Shown: positions 44,556 to 53,921, counted from the first letter of the stretch. The stretch: DNA of 64,000 nucleotides from Bacteroides intestinalis DSM 17393 (GCF_000172175.1 NZ_ABJL02000008.1:2728001-2792000); one strand, 5' to 3'. Numbers and translations are program-made. Notes: a model not told the origin generated them from the sequence alone.

Positions 44556-45341
44556 ATGATTAAAGCCCTGTTTTTTGACATCGACGGCACTTTAGTGAGT
44601 TTTGATACACATGCTATCCCCGAAACCACCATCGAAGCCATCGCCGCTGCCAAAGCCAAAGGTATTCGGATATTTATCGCTACGGGACGTCCTGCTGTTA
44701 TTATCAACAACCTTTCTGCCTTGCAAGACCGTGGACTTATAGATGGTTATATAACCATGAACGGCGGATATTGTTTCGTAGGCGAAGAAGTGATTTACAA
44801 GAGTGCAATTCCTGCCACTGACGTACAGACAATGGCGCGCATCTCTTCTGAACAGAATTTCCCCTGTATCTTTGTAGGCGAGCATGATATCTGTGTTTGC
44901 CAGCCGGATGAGATGGTGAAAAAGATATTCAATGATTACCTGAAAGTAGATATACTCCCTGTTAAGACTCCTGAAGAGGCTATTCATCGGGAAATCTTCC
45001 AGATGACTCCATTCATCACACTGGAACAAGAGAAAGTCATTCTCCCACAACTTCCCGGTTGTGAAGCTGGACGCTGGTTCCCCGCTTTTGCCGACATTAC
45101 CGCAAAAGGAAATACCAAGCAAAAAGGAATCGACGAAATTATTCGTCATTTCGGCATTCGTCTGGAAGAGACGATGGCATTCGGAGATGGCGGCAACGAT
45201 GTAAGCATGTTACGCCATGCAGCCATTGGTGTGGCTATGGGTAATGCAGTGGATGAAGTGAAAGAACATGCCAACTACATCACCACTTCAGTGGACGAAG
45301 ACGGAATAGCCAATGCGCTCAAACATTTCTCCGTCATATAG
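44556..45341 (+). CDS. Cof-type HAD-IIB phosphatase
   Basis: A 261-residue cytoplasmic phosphatase. Motif I is FFDIDGTL (nucleophile and acid/base Asp), motif II IATGRP, motif III Lys in the central region, and motif IV FGDGGNDVSML; the C2B cap lies between II and III. Start at ATG 44556 rather than the upstream TTG (44529), because motif I must lie within the first 15 residues. Substrates of Cof-type enzymes are sugar phosphates or flavin precursors; not predictable here. Confidence 0.9.
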   Translation: MIKALFFDIDGTLVSFDTHAIPETTIEAIAAAKAKGIRIFIATGRPAVIINNLSALQDRGLIDGYITMNGGYCFVGEEVIYKSAIPATDVQTMARISSEQNFPCIFVGEHDICVCQPDEMVKKIFNDYLKVDILPVKTPEEAIHREIFQMTPFITLEQEKVILPQLPGCEAGRWFPAFADITAKGNTKQKGIDEIIRHFGIRLEETMAFGDGGNDVSMLRHAAIGVAMGNAVDEVKEHANYITTSVDEDGIANALKHFSVI

Positions 45342-45374
45342 CCTCCTTTAATTTTTAATTATTAATTTTTAATT

Positions 45375-47384
45375 TTGACGCAGTCAATAGATACCAACAA
45401 TAAAGAGTTTCAGGATGCCCTGAGCCTTATACAATATACTCGCCAGTCCGTATTTCTAACCGGGAAGGCAGGTACGGGTAAGTCTACCTTTCTGCGATAC
45501 ATCTGCGAGAATATAAAAAAGAAACATGTAGTATTGGCTCCTACCGGTATTGCCGCCATCAATGCCGGTGGCAGCACCTTGCACAGTTTCTTCAAATTAC
45601 CGTTTCATCCTCTGCTACCCGATGATCCGAACCTGAGCCTGCAACGCGGGCGCATCCACGAATTCTTCAGGTATACCAAGCCGCAGCGAAAGTTACTGGA
45701 AGAACTGGAACTTATCATTATCGACGAGATTTCCATGGTACGGGCGGATATTATCGATGCCGTAGACCGCATCCTGCGAGTCTATTCACGTAACCTGCGT
45801 GAGCCCTTCGGTGGAAAACAGCTTCTGTTAGTAGGTGATGTTTTCCAACTCGAGCCTGTCGTTAAAGGGGATGAGCGGGAAATACTAAACCGCTTCTATC
45901 CTACTCCCTACTTTTTCTCAGCAAGAGTTTTCAGCCAGATAGACCTTGTTTCCATCGAACTCCAAAAGGTGTATCGTCAAACGGATAAAGTATTTGTCAG
46001 TGTTCTGGACCATATCCGCAGTAACACTGCCGGTGCAGCCGACTTGCAATTACTCAATACACGCTATAGCACTGATATTGAGGAGAATGAGGAAGATATG
46101 TACATCACCCTCGCTACACGCCGCGATAATGTAGACTACATCAACGACCGGAAACTGGCAGAACTACCCGGTGACTCTGTTACCTTCCGGGGTGAAGTCA
46201 CGGGAGATTTCCCGGAAAGTAGCCTGCCCACATCGCGCGAGCTGGTGCTGAAACCGGGAGCTCAGGTTATCTTTATCAAAAATGACTTCGACCGCCGCTG
46301 GGTAAATGGTACTATTGGCATAGTCAGCGGCTTCGATGAAATAGAAGAAACTCTCTACGTCATCACCGATGATGGAAAAGAATGTGACGTCAAGCCGGAA
46401 CACTGGAAAAATATCCGCTATAAATACAACGAAAAGAAAAAAGAGATTGAAGAAGAAGTCCTGGGTACTTTCTCTCAGTTCCCCGTACGGCTGGCATGGG
46501 CAATCACTGTTCATAAAAGTCAGGGACTGACTTTCAGCCGTGTGGTTATCGACTTCACCGGTGGCGTGTTCGCCGGTGGGCAAGCCTATGTTGCCCTCAG
46601 TCGTTGCACTTCATTGGAAGGCATCCAGCTAAAGAAACCTGTCAACCGCGCTGATATCTTTGTCCGCCCGGAAATAGTAAACTTTGCCGAACGCTTTAAC
46701 AACCGGCAAGCCATAGACCGCGCCCTGAAACAAGCACAGGCCGACGTGGAATATGTTGCTGCGACCAAAGCTTTTGACCAAGGAGATTTCGAAGTCTTTC
46801 TCAATCATTTCTTCAAGGCTATACACTCCCGATACGACATAGAAAAGCCTGTTATACAACGCCTCATCCGTCGCAAGTTAGGTGTTATCAACAAGCTACG
46901 TGACAACAACGATCAACTAAAAGCCCAGATGGCCGAACAGCAAAAACGACTGCAAGCCTATGCACGAGAGTATTACCTTATGGGCAATGAATCTATCACT
47001 CTTGCCCATGACTCCCGTGCCGCCATTGCCAACTATGACAAGGCGCTGGAACTCTATCCCGAATATGCGGATGCGTGGATACGCAAAGGAATCACCCTCT
47101 TCAATGACGGAAGATATCTTGAAGCGGAAGAGTGCCTCACACGGGCAGTAAAACTACGTCCGGCAGAATTTAAAGCTGTCTATAACCGGGGAAAACTGCG
47201 ACTGAAACAACAGGAAACAGAAGGCGCTATTGCCGATCTGGACAAGGCTACCACCCTGAAACCCGACCATGCCGGAGCACACGAACTCTTTGGCGATGCC
47301 CTGATGCAGGCAGGAAAAGAAGTAGAAGCTGCATTACAGTGGAGGCTGGCAGAAGAACTTCGAAAAAAATCATCCAAGAAATAA
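45375..47384 (+). CDS. PIF1-like helicase fused to TPR repeats
   Basis: A 669-residue protein. Residues 1-440 hold a superfamily 1B helicase: Walker A GKAGTGKST (30-38), Walker B IIIDEIS, QL/GD segment LLVGDVFQLEPV, and the C-terminal VHKSQGLTF and YVALSR motifs. A linker with a coiled coil follows (about 470-540), then three TPR repeats (about 545-660: ANYDKALELYPEYADAW, EAEECLTRAVKLRPAEF). The frame has an upstream stop at 45363 and no ATG near, so TTG 45375 is the start. PIF1-type helicases unwind DNA or displace R-loops; the TPR part suggests a protein partner. Confidence 0.88.
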   Translation: MTQSIDTNNKEFQDALSLIQYTRQSVFLTGKAGTGKSTFLRYICENIKKKHVVLAPTGIAAINAGGSTLHSFFKLPFHPLLPDDPNLSLQRGRIHEFFRYTKPQRKLLEELELIIIDEISMVRADIIDAVDRILRVYSRNLREPFGGKQLLLVGDVFQLEPVVKGDEREILNRFYPTPYFFSARVFSQIDLVSIELQKVYRQTDKVFVSVLDHIRSNTAGAADLQLLNTRYSTDIEENEEDMYITLATRRDNVDYINDRKLAELPGDSVTFRGEVTGDFPESSLPTSRELVLKPGAQVIFIKNDFDRRWVNGTIGIVSGFDEIEETLYVITDDGKECDVKPEHWKNIRYKYNEKKKEIEEEVLGTFSQFPVRLAWAITVHKSQGLTFSRVVIDFTGGVFAGGQAYVALSRCTSLEGIQLKKPVNRADIFVRPEIVNFAERFNNRQAIDRALKQAQADVEYVAATKAFDQGDFEVFLNHFFKAIHSRYDIEKPVIQRLIRRKLGVINKLRDNNDQLKAQMAEQQKRLQAYAREYYLMGNESITLAHDSRAAIANYDKALELYPEYADAWIRKGITLFNDGRYLEAEECLTRAVKLRPAEFKAVYNRGKLRLKQQETEGAIADLDKATTLKPDHAGAHELFGDALMQAGKEVEAALQWRLAEELRKKSSKK

Positions 47385-47394
47385 GCCACACTTA

Positions 47395-47426
47395 TTTGAT
47401 AATAAGAAACTTATTCTCTACTTTTG
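47395..47426 (+). promoter_or_regulatory. Consensus promoter of the Sua5-type gene
   Basis: TTTG (47395-47398), 20 bp, TACTTTTG (47419-47426): a perfect Bacteroides promoter, 32 bp before ATG 47458. Confidence 0.7.
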
Positions 47427-47457
47427 TGTTATTATATATAGACTAACAACCAGTCCT

Positions 47458-48072
47458 ATGCTTCTAAAACTGTACGAAAAAAACAACAATCCACAAGACC
47501 TGCAACAGATAGTGGATATTCTGAATGACGGTGGACTTATCATCTATCCCACCGACACCATGTATGCCATTGGTTGCCATGGGCTGAAAGAGCGTGCTAT
47601 CGAACGTATTTGTCGTATCAAAGAAATTGATCCGCGCAAAAACAACCTTTCTATTATTTGCTATGACCTGAGTAGCATCAGTGAATATGCCAAAGTAGAT
47701 AACAATACATTCAAGTTGATGAAAAGGAACCTGCCCGGTGCTTTCACTTTCATCCTGAACGGCACTACCCGTTTGCCTAAAATATTCCGTAACCGGAAGG
47801 AGGTTGGTATCCGTATGCCTGATAATGCCATTATCCAGGAGATAGCCCGTGTTCTGGATGCCCCTATTATGACTACTACCCTGCCTCACGAAGAACATGA
47901 AGACATGGAGTACTGTACCGACCCGGAATTAATCGATGAAAAGTTCGGTGACCTTGTCGATCTGGTTATCGACGGTGGAATCGGTGGCACAGAATCTTCT
48001 ACCATTGTGGACTGTACCAATGGAGAGACAGAAATTGTGCGACAAGGAAAAGGCTGGTTGAATGAAGGGTAA
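47458..48072 (+). CDS. Sua5/YciO/YrdC-type protein
   Basis: A 204-residue cytoplasmic protein with the YrdC fold: GGLIIYPTDTMYAIGC, RIKEIDPRKNNLSIIC and GAFTFILNGT, GIRMPDN. The true TsaC/Sua5 enzymes make threonylcarbamoyl-AMP for t6A37 in tRNA; this 200-residue form without the Sua5 C-terminal domain is nearer YciO, whose activity is weak or different. I leave the symbol open for that reason. It has a strong consensus promoter. Confidence 0.85.
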   Translation: MLLKLYEKNNNPQDLQQIVDILNDGGLIIYPTDTMYAIGCHGLKERAIERICRIKEIDPRKNNLSIICYDLSSISEYAKVDNNTFKLMKRNLPGAFTFILNGTTRLPKIFRNRKEVGIRMPDNAIIQEIARVLDAPIMTTTLPHEEHEDMEYCTDPELIDEKFGDLVDLVIDGGIGGTESSTIVDCTNGETEIVRQGKGWLNEG

Positions 48073-48123
48073 CCAACCAAATACCCATTTTGTTTGTTTC
48101 TTAAGAAAACAGTCAAAAAGGAT

Positions 48124-49134
48124 ATGAGTACAAAAGAACAATACTGGAAATATTCACTAATTACTATTATCATCGGACTGGGGATAATCCTGTTTTTACA
48201 GATTACTCCCTTTCTGGGTGGTCTATTAGGTGCACTGACTATCTACATACTAGTCAGAAAGCAGATGATACATCTGACCGACAAGCGGAACATGAAACGA
48301 AGCATTGCTGCTACCCTCATTACCACTGAAGCCATTCTCTTCTTCTTAGTACCTTTGGCATTGGCTGTATGGCTATTAGTCAGCAAGCTACAAGATATCA
48401 ATTTGGATCCTGAAAGCATTATTGCCCCCATTGAAGATATGGCAAATATCATAAAAGACAGGACTGGCTATGATGTTCTGGGTAAAGATACCACTTCTTT
48501 TATTATCTCTGCACTGCCTGCCATAGGACAATTCGTAATGGGTAGTATCAGTAGCTTCGCCGTCAATCTCTTTGTATTGGTATTTGTTCTATACTTCATG
48601 CTGATAGGCGGACAAAAGATGGAGCAATACATCAGTGACATACTTCCCTTTAATAAGTCGAATACAGATCATGTAGTAAGAGAAATAAAAATGATTGTAC
48701 ACTCCAATGCGGTTGGCATTCCCTTACTGGCAATCATACAAGGTGGAGTGGCCATGATAGGTTACTGGTTCTTTGATGTTCCGGATATTCTGTTAACGGG
48801 ATTTCTCACCTGCCTTGCAACAGTCATCCCTATGGTAGGTACAGCCTTGGTCTGGTTCCCGATTGCTGTCTATATGGCATTATCCGGCGATCTCTTCAAT
48901 GGCATCGGCCTGGCTATATTCGGAACTCTGATTATTTCTCAGCTCGATAACCTGATACGCTTTATCCTGCAAAAAAGAATGGCTGATATACACCCGCTAA
49001 TCACTATCTTCGGGGTAGTTATCGGATTGTCTCTATTCGGATTTATGGGAGTCATATTCGGACCGCTATTACTCTCATTATTCTTCTTGTTCGTAGATAT
49101 GTTTAAAAGAGAGTATCTGGATAAGTCGAAATAG
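48124..49134 (+). CDS. AI-2E family permease (PerM-like)
   Basis: A 336-residue membrane protein with about eight spans and the AI-2E/PerM family features (LFVLVFVLYFMLIGG, PIHPLITIFGVVIGL-like segment IHPLITIFGVVIGLSLFG near the end). The family name comes from a disputed report of autoinducer-2 export; other members are Na+/H+ antiporters or of unknown role. ATG 48124 is chosen over an upstream TTG (48094). It is 51 bp after the Sua5-type gene. Confidence 0.85.
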   Translation: MSTKEQYWKYSLITIIIGLGIILFLQITPFLGGLLGALTIYILVRKQMIHLTDKRNMKRSIAATLITTEAILFFLVPLALAVWLLVSKLQDINLDPESIIAPIEDMANIIKDRTGYDVLGKDTTSFIISALPAIGQFVMGSISSFAVNLFVLVFVLYFMLIGGQKMEQYISDILPFNKSNTDHVVREIKMIVHSNAVGIPLLAIIQGGVAMIGYWFFDVPDILLTGFLTCLATVIPMVGTALVWFPIAVYMALSGDLFNGIGLAIFGTLIISQLDNLIRFILQKRMADIHPLITIFGVVIGLSLFGFMGVIFGPLLLSLFFLFVDMFKREYLDKSK

Positions 49135-49140
49135 ATAAAA

Positions 49141-49185
49141 AAACAAAGGCGGAAAATCCCTCTATCAACAGAGGAACTTCCGCCT
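49141..49185 (-). terminator. Strong hairpin between the permease and DUF3244 genes
   Basis: AGGCGGAA/TTCCGCCT (49147-49154 with 49178-49185) plus an inner CCTCT/AGAGG stem. On the minus strand it is followed by TTTGTTTTTTT, so it terminates the DUF3244 transcript; on the plus strand it ends the permease gene less efficiently. Confidence 0.8.
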
Positions 49186-49270
49186 GTAGAGTATTTAGAT
49201 AGTTGAGTATCCAACACCCTAACCAGTAGTTATAATGAAAATATAGTAACAGTGTCTGTGATGCCGGGAC

Positions 49271-49684
49271 TTATAGATTGAACCATCCATAAGCATAAGC
49301 CCCGTTATCTCCTTTTATTTCTATCAAGAATGCTCCAGTCACATCAGATGACAATTGAATATTCTTCAAAATAGAAGTAGTGATATTCTCAGAAGAAGTA
49401 TACACCGGAACACCATCTTGAGTAATGGTTATTTCAACTTCGCCTACAGCAGCAAAGAAATTGATTTCTACCAAATTATTCCCGCACAACGTTGCAATAA
49501 TAGGAATATCAGGGGTTATTGAACGGTGCCTATTTCCATCATCAGAATTTGTTTCAAAAGGAATATCATTACCAGATAAAGTAATCTCACCTACTATTTC
49601 CAAATCACCAATCATGGATGAATGGGCATTAACTGTAAACAGGAAGAAAAATCCTACCAGACATAAAACAGACTTTAGTTTCAT
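49271..49684 (-). CDS. DUF3244 secreted protein
   Basis: A 137-residue exported protein with a signal peptide (about 1-22) and a beta-sandwich of the DUF3244 type (VEINFFAAVGEVEITITQDG, NIQLSSDVTGAFLIEIKGD), a family seen almost only in Bacteroidales and of unknown function. It lies downstream of a TPR membrane regulator in the same direction. Two copies of TATGGACAAAAAACG lie upstream. Confidence 0.85.
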   Translation of the reverse strand: MKLKSVLCLVGFFFLFTVNAHSSMIGDLEIVGEITLSGNDIPFETNSDDGNRHRSITPDIPIIATLCGNNLVEINFFAAVGEVEITITQDGVPVYTSSENITTSILKNIQLSSDVTGAFLIEIKGDNGAYAYGWFNL

Positions 49685-49708
49685 TGCTTTTATTGTTTAA
49701 TTTTGGCT

Positions 49709-49716
49709 CAAAGATA
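49709..49716 (-). promoter_or_regulatory. Predicted -7 box of the DUF3244 gene
   Basis: Minus-strand TATCTTTG, a perfect -7 match, 25 bp before the ATG. The repeat at 49748-49762 would be near -50, as for an activator site. Confidence 0.5.
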
Positions 49717-49747
49717 AAGCTCTAAAGCCACATAACCTAAAATTGAA

Positions 49748-49829
49748 TATGGACAAAAAACGGGAAGATAATTCACTATTAATCAAAGCAATAGAATAAA
49801 AACACTCAAGAAAGTATGGACAAAAAACG
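49748..49829. repeat. Direct repeat TATGGACAAAAAACG, two copies
   Basis: Identical 15-bp copies at 49748-49762 and 49815-49829, 67 bp apart, upstream of the DUF3244 gene. Shorter related elements GTGGACAA occur at 53976-53983 and 54054-54061, upstream of the unknown gene 53265-53921. Confidence 0.6.
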
Positions 49830-49835
49830 CCCCCA

Positions 49836-51515
49836 TTAAAAGAATAAAATAAACTCTTCCAATGACTTTTCTTTGTCTATACACAAATGTTCCTTTAGTC
49901 TTAGCTTCATCCGGTAAACAGAATTCCGCTCACAATCGAAAACAAACATCAACTGATTAGTCGTAAATCCTACCTTCAGTAAGGTCGCCAAGATAAGATC
50001 TGTTTTTGTCAGAGTATAGTTTGAATTTAAACGGGATATAAAATTTGCGAAGATCAAGTCCATAAAATCAAAGAGGTTCCGCTTCTCTTCCAAAGTCATT
50101 CTCTGAACGATCAGTTCTCCTTTATTCAGCTGTTCTAATACGCAAGAAGCTTTTATGCATGTATTTTCGCGTAGCTCTTTATTTTCTGCAGTTAATAATA
50201 TTATTTTTCCGTTCAGATCGGCAATCTTCTTCTTTTTTGCTAACTGCTCTTCTTCACTCTTCTGTTTATACTCACCTATGCGGAATGCATATTCTTCTAT
50301 TTCCTCTTGATTTTTCCTGATTATATCGATGTTCCGCTGAAAGCGTCTTCTATATTTAGTCCTGATTATTACGATAACAATCACCATTAGAATAGTAATT
50401 AACAAAATTAAGTAGAACTGACTCTCTTTTTCCAACTTAATCTGTTCATTCTCCATTCTTAACTTCTCATTATCATATTTTTTTTGCAGGATTAATATCT
50501 GTTTCCGCAAGTCTTCATTATGTACAATCTCCAACAAAGAATCGGATTGTTCTTTATAAAAAAGAGCATCCTTGTAGTTTTTCCTTGCTTTTTCTAACCC
50601 AGACAAATAATTATATGCTCCAGCTTGTGTATACCTCTTACTACTCTTCACCACTTTCTTGAAGCATCGTTCGGCCTCATCTAAATTTCCCATAGACAGA
50701 TAAGCCTTACCTAAGGATATATAATAATGATATTGACTAAAAGTATTAGAATCACTCGAAAGAGCTTTCCAGAAGAAACCAATAGCTGCTTCATAATCTT
50801 TCTCTTTTTCAGCCATGATTCCAAGTATCTGAAAAAGAGAGGAACGTACCCGGTGAGTAGTATCCGGCAAAAGTTTCAATCCTTCATCCACATAGCGTCT
50901 GGCAGTGTCATTACTGGCCTTCATCATATATCCACGGGCCAGATTCCGGTATCCATATACGACGCCTAAAGTATCCCCTGCCAATTTATAGTAATCAACT
51001 GTTTTCCTGAAGTTCAGGATAGAAGCATCATACATTCTTTGGTTGTAATTCAACATTCCGATATTTTCCTCCAGCAGCCCTTGCAATTTATACTCCTGAG
51101 TTCCCTCCAGTAAAATCTGTGCGTTCAGATAAGCATTCATTGCTTCCGTACTTTTATCCTGATACGAAAGCATAGTTCCATAATAAAAAGAAGCCTTTCC
51201 GGCCTTTACCTTGTCATTATGGTCTTCATAATAATCTATTGCAATTTTTATCAGAGAATCAGATTGCAAACTATCCAGATAGTTCTTGTCTCGCGCTTGT
51301 GTCAGCAAGAAGGCATAATCTGCTTGTTGACGACCATGCAGTTTATCCGGATGAGGTATTTGTTGCAAAAGATATAGTGCACTGTCCGGATATGCCTCCA
51401 TACACTCTCCGGCATGCACCAGAAGAACATCTGCTTTATCGGCAGAAGGAGTACAAGCCCAGAGAAGTCCTAATAGACATGATAATACAGGTATCAGATA
51501 TAGGTGCTTTCGCAT
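49836..51515 (-). CDS. Membrane-anchored TPR protein with C-terminal HTH-like region
   Basis: A 559-residue protein of the same design as 39997-41658: lipobox-like LLWACTP, TPR repeats (about 30-345: AAIGFFWKALSSD, KAYLSMGNLDEAERCF), one membrane span (about 385-405), a long coiled coil (about 410-470), and a C-terminal segment (about 500-555: LTKTDLILATLLKVGFTTNQ, ERNSVYRMKLRLKEHL) resembling a helix-turn-helix. The DUF3244 gene downstream is its likeliest target, by analogy with similar Bacteroides pairs. Confidence 0.8.
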   Translation of the reverse strand: MRKHLYLIPVLSCLLGLLWACTPSADKADVLLVHAGECMEAYPDSALYLLQQIPHPDKLHGRQQADYAFLLTQARDKNYLDSLQSDSLIKIAIDYYEDHNDKVKAGKASFYYGTMLSYQDKSTEAMNAYLNAQILLEGTQEYKLQGLLEENIGMLNYNQRMYDASILNFRKTVDYYKLAGDTLGVVYGYRNLARGYMMKASNDTARRYVDEGLKLLPDTTHRVRSSLFQILGIMAEKEKDYEAAIGFFWKALSSDSNTFSQYHYYISLGKAYLSMGNLDEAERCFKKVVKSSKRYTQAGAYNYLSGLEKARKNYKDALFYKEQSDSLLEIVHNEDLRKQILILQKKYDNEKLRMENEQIKLEKESQFYLILLITILMVIVIVIIRTKYRRRFQRNIDIIRKNQEEIEEYAFRIGEYKQKSEEEQLAKKKKIADLNGKIILLTAENKELRENTCIKASCVLEQLNKGELIVQRMTLEEKRNLFDFMDLIFANFISRLNSNYTLTKTDLILATLLKVGFTTNQLMFVFDCERNSVYRMKLRLKEHLCIDKEKSLEEFILFF

Positions 51516-51545
51516 GTTTCAAGTCTTCTTGTTTTATAACAGTGC

Positions 51546-51553
51546 CAAAGATA
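51546..51553 (-). promoter_or_regulatory. Predicted -7 box of the second TPR regulator gene
   Basis: Minus-strand TATCTTTG, a perfect -7 match, 31 bp before the ATG at 51515. Confidence 0.45.
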
Positions 51554-51576
51554 GTGATTTTAGCTATTTATGCGAA

Positions 51577-53217
51577 TCAGTCTCTAACAATATCTTTCAA
51601 TTTTATGGCTTGAAACGTAATATGAGCCACGCTACTTTCATAGAGGATACCAATCGTCTCTTTATCGACCATGGTAAGACAAGTATATCCCCAATTGTTG
51701 TCCTCATCCAACAATAACTGATGTTCCGGCAGCCAGGTTACGCCTCCATCCAAACTAATCTTAATAGTAGTGTGATGGCGTCCCTTCGTTGTATTGGGAT
51801 TAGAGAATATGAGTAAATCCCGGTTTAAAACATTGTCACCGGCTTTTACATGAATCAGACTTGCCATACAAACAGGTTCTTGTAAAGCTTTGCGCGAAGA
51901 TTCATGTTCAATCCATGTTTCGCCCAGATCTTTCGTAATTGCTACAGCACGACTTCCACCCCGATTATCGCGCATATTCAACATCAAGACTCCCGGTTCC
52001 ATCTCAGCAACCTGCGCTTCTGTGGTATTGGTACGTGCATGATTATGTATTTTCCAAGTTTCACCTTGATCCTTGCTATACATGATACCCGCATTCGGCA
52101 CACGGGTAGCATCTATAAACTGAATGGGAAACACCAATGTGCCATCTTCCATTGTGATCCCACGTCCGGGTCCTTGCAACAAGAAATACCAGGCAGGATC
52201 TTTCACTTGTTCAGTAATGTTTATAGGAGTTGACCAGCTTTTACCATCATCCGCACTCTTTGCCAGGACGAGTTGTGCCGTATGATTCAGGTCCAACCCC
52301 GGATGTGAACTCCACCAAGCACGTTGATTCCCCATACCATGTGTCCAAGCAGCAACTATCCATACATTATTAGTCTTCGTATCTACCAATATAGACGGAT
52401 CACCCACTCCATTCTGTGCCGAAGGCAGTCCACCCGTTTCACCAAAAGCCAAAGGCAGACGCATCTTTTCCCACGTCTTTCCCCCATCCGTACTACGACT
52501 TAAACCGACGTCTACATGTTCCTGAAGATCGACACTGCTGTTATAGCGTACATCATAAACGCCTAATAAAGTTCCGTTATTAGTAGTCACCAATCCCGGA
52601 ATACGATACGCTGCCGAAAGATCATCGCCTGCATGACGTACCCCTACACCCATCCGATGCTCAATACTTTGCGGAGAAATAACATTCAGAGGAGCTTCCT
52701 TACCATCCAGAGTAACCGAAGCAATGGCTGCCCTGACCTTAGTATTCAACGAAGTTTCCGGTTTCATCTGTAAACTGACCCAAAAGAAGTTAATCCCCGG
52801 AAACAACTTCTGGTTAGCATCGAGAATAAAGTGTTTTTTTGGGGCAATCACTTCCGCCTTTTTAATGGAATAGGAAGGGTTTGCCGCCAAAGTCTTTCCG
52901 ACAGCATGACTTGATATGTATTCTACGGGAGCAAAGCGTCCTTTTTCTCTGTCCTGCAGGGCTTCAGTACCACTATAGTAAAGCTTTACCGACTGGATAT
53001 CAGAAAGATTAGTATCTTCTCCAAAATTCAGAATGACTCTGTTCAACATCGTACTTTCCTTTGCATCCAAACGCAAATAGAACAATACATTATCCACTCT
53101 TTCTATCAAAACCGGAACTTGTGTCTCACGGATAAAAATTGTATCTGCAGCCCGGACCACCGGGATGACACACAATAAACAGAAAAGTATAAAAAGCAAA
53201 AATATCGGCTTCTTCAT
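51577..53217 (-). CDS. nanH: Exo-alpha-sialidase (NanH-like)
   Basis: A 546-residue exported enzyme releasing sialic acid from host glycans. Signal peptide about 1-23 from ATG 53217 (the frame continues upstream to 53283 without a signal). An N-terminal carbohydrate-binding-like domain (about 25-180) is followed by the six-bladed propeller: YRIPGL (Arg205 in the RIP motif), YDVRYN (catalytic Asp), and Asp boxes such as STDGGKTW, SADDGKSW, SKDQGETW and SLDGGVTW. Size and domain order match the B. fragilis NanH type. nagB lies close by, but nanA and nanE-type genes are not in the window. Confidence 0.95.
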   Translation of the reverse strand: MKKPIFLLFILFCLLCVIPVVRAADTIFIRETQVPVLIERVDNVLFYLRLDAKESTMLNRVILNFGEDTNLSDIQSVKLYYSGTEALQDREKGRFAPVEYISSHAVGKTLAANPSYSIKKAEVIAPKKHFILDANQKLFPGINFFWVSLQMKPETSLNTKVRAAIASVTLDGKEAPLNVISPQSIEHRMGVGVRHAGDDLSAAYRIPGLVTTNNGTLLGVYDVRYNSSVDLQEHVDVGLSRSTDGGKTWEKMRLPLAFGETGGLPSAQNGVGDPSILVDTKTNNVWIVAAWTHGMGNQRAWWSSHPGLDLNHTAQLVLAKSADDGKSWSTPINITEQVKDPAWYFLLQGPGRGITMEDGTLVFPIQFIDATRVPNAGIMYSKDQGETWKIHNHARTNTTEAQVAEMEPGVLMLNMRDNRGGSRAVAITKDLGETWIEHESSRKALQEPVCMASLIHVKAGDNVLNRDLLIFSNPNTTKGRHHTTIKISLDGGVTWLPEHQLLLDEDNNWGYTCLTMVDKETIGILYESSVAHITFQAIKLKDIVRD

Positions 53218-53252
53218 AGTATAGATAAAGTTAATAAGAATGTTAGAAGTTA

Positions 53253-53260
53253 CAAAGATA
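53253..53260 (-). promoter_or_regulatory. Predicted -7 box of the sialidase gene
   Basis: Minus-strand TATCTTTG, a perfect -7 match, 36 bp before ATG 53217. It overlaps the last codons of the upstream gene's neighbour region. Confidence 0.45.
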
Positions 53261-53264
53261 ACAT

Positions 53265-53921
53265 TCAATAATAAAAATCCCACATTTGCCGCCTCAAAGT
53301 GTTTTTTGTTTCATCTTCCTCTTGCTGTAACATCCCTATTTCCTGAAGATGATAAAGCCTCTCCAGCAGAACGACAAGCTGCTTTTCACAAATATGCATA
53401 TCACATATTTCTTTAATCCAGTCCACTGTTTCTTCAAGAACAACGACAGAAGAGAGGGTGAGTGCCTTTTGCTTTTCCGGTTTGCGAAGCATATCTGCCA
53501 TAAACGACAGAATTTTAGATACCATCTTTTTACTACGGCTACGGAAACGGGATTCCGGATTTTTCAAACGTAACAGAAAATATTCTCCAACCCATAAAGA
53601 AGCAATGAATGCCTCGGAAAAAGGCTGTTTTATCCCTTTCCAGAATTTAATCAGGAAAGTATCCACTTCTTCCAATATGCCGTCTGTATTATCATTTATA
53701 TAAAACCTGTGTGCAAGGCATTCTATTACACATCCCAATTTAGCCACACAGACTCCATCTTTATTATCAGCGACTACTTTTTCCGCTTCTCTCAAGAATT
53801 TAAAAGCATTATCCTCTTCCATACGGTCGTCATACAACCGGAACTGGTGGAATAATGAGAGAGATTGGCACAGCAAGTCATCAAAGGAGCAATCCGCATC
53901 ATTCATATTCAAACGATTCAT
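53265..53921 (-). CDS. Uncharacterised alpha-helical protein
   Basis: A 218-residue protein without a signal peptide or membrane span, predicted mostly helical with many charged residues and six or seven Cys. I do not recognise the family. It might be a helical repeat protein. It lies just before the sialidase gene in the same direction; the stop is 48 bp from the sialidase ATG. GTGGACAA elements at 53976 and 54054 lie in its upstream region. Confidence 0.6.
   Translation of the reverse strand: MNRLNMNDADCSFDDLLCQSLSLFHQFRLYDDRMEEDNAFKFLREAEKVVADNKDGVCVAKLGCVIECLAHRFYINDNTDGILEEVDTFLIKFWKGIKQPFSEAFIASLWVGEYFLLRLKNPESRFRSRSKKMVSKILSFMADMLRKPEKQKALTLSSVVVLEETVDWIKEICDMHICEKQLVVLLERLYHLQEIGMLQQEEDETKNTLRRQMWDFYY

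Noticed and set aside
48124..49134. Autoinducer-2 exporter
   Set aside because: The family name is historical; no AI-2 related gene lies nearby and the sequence gives no substrate.
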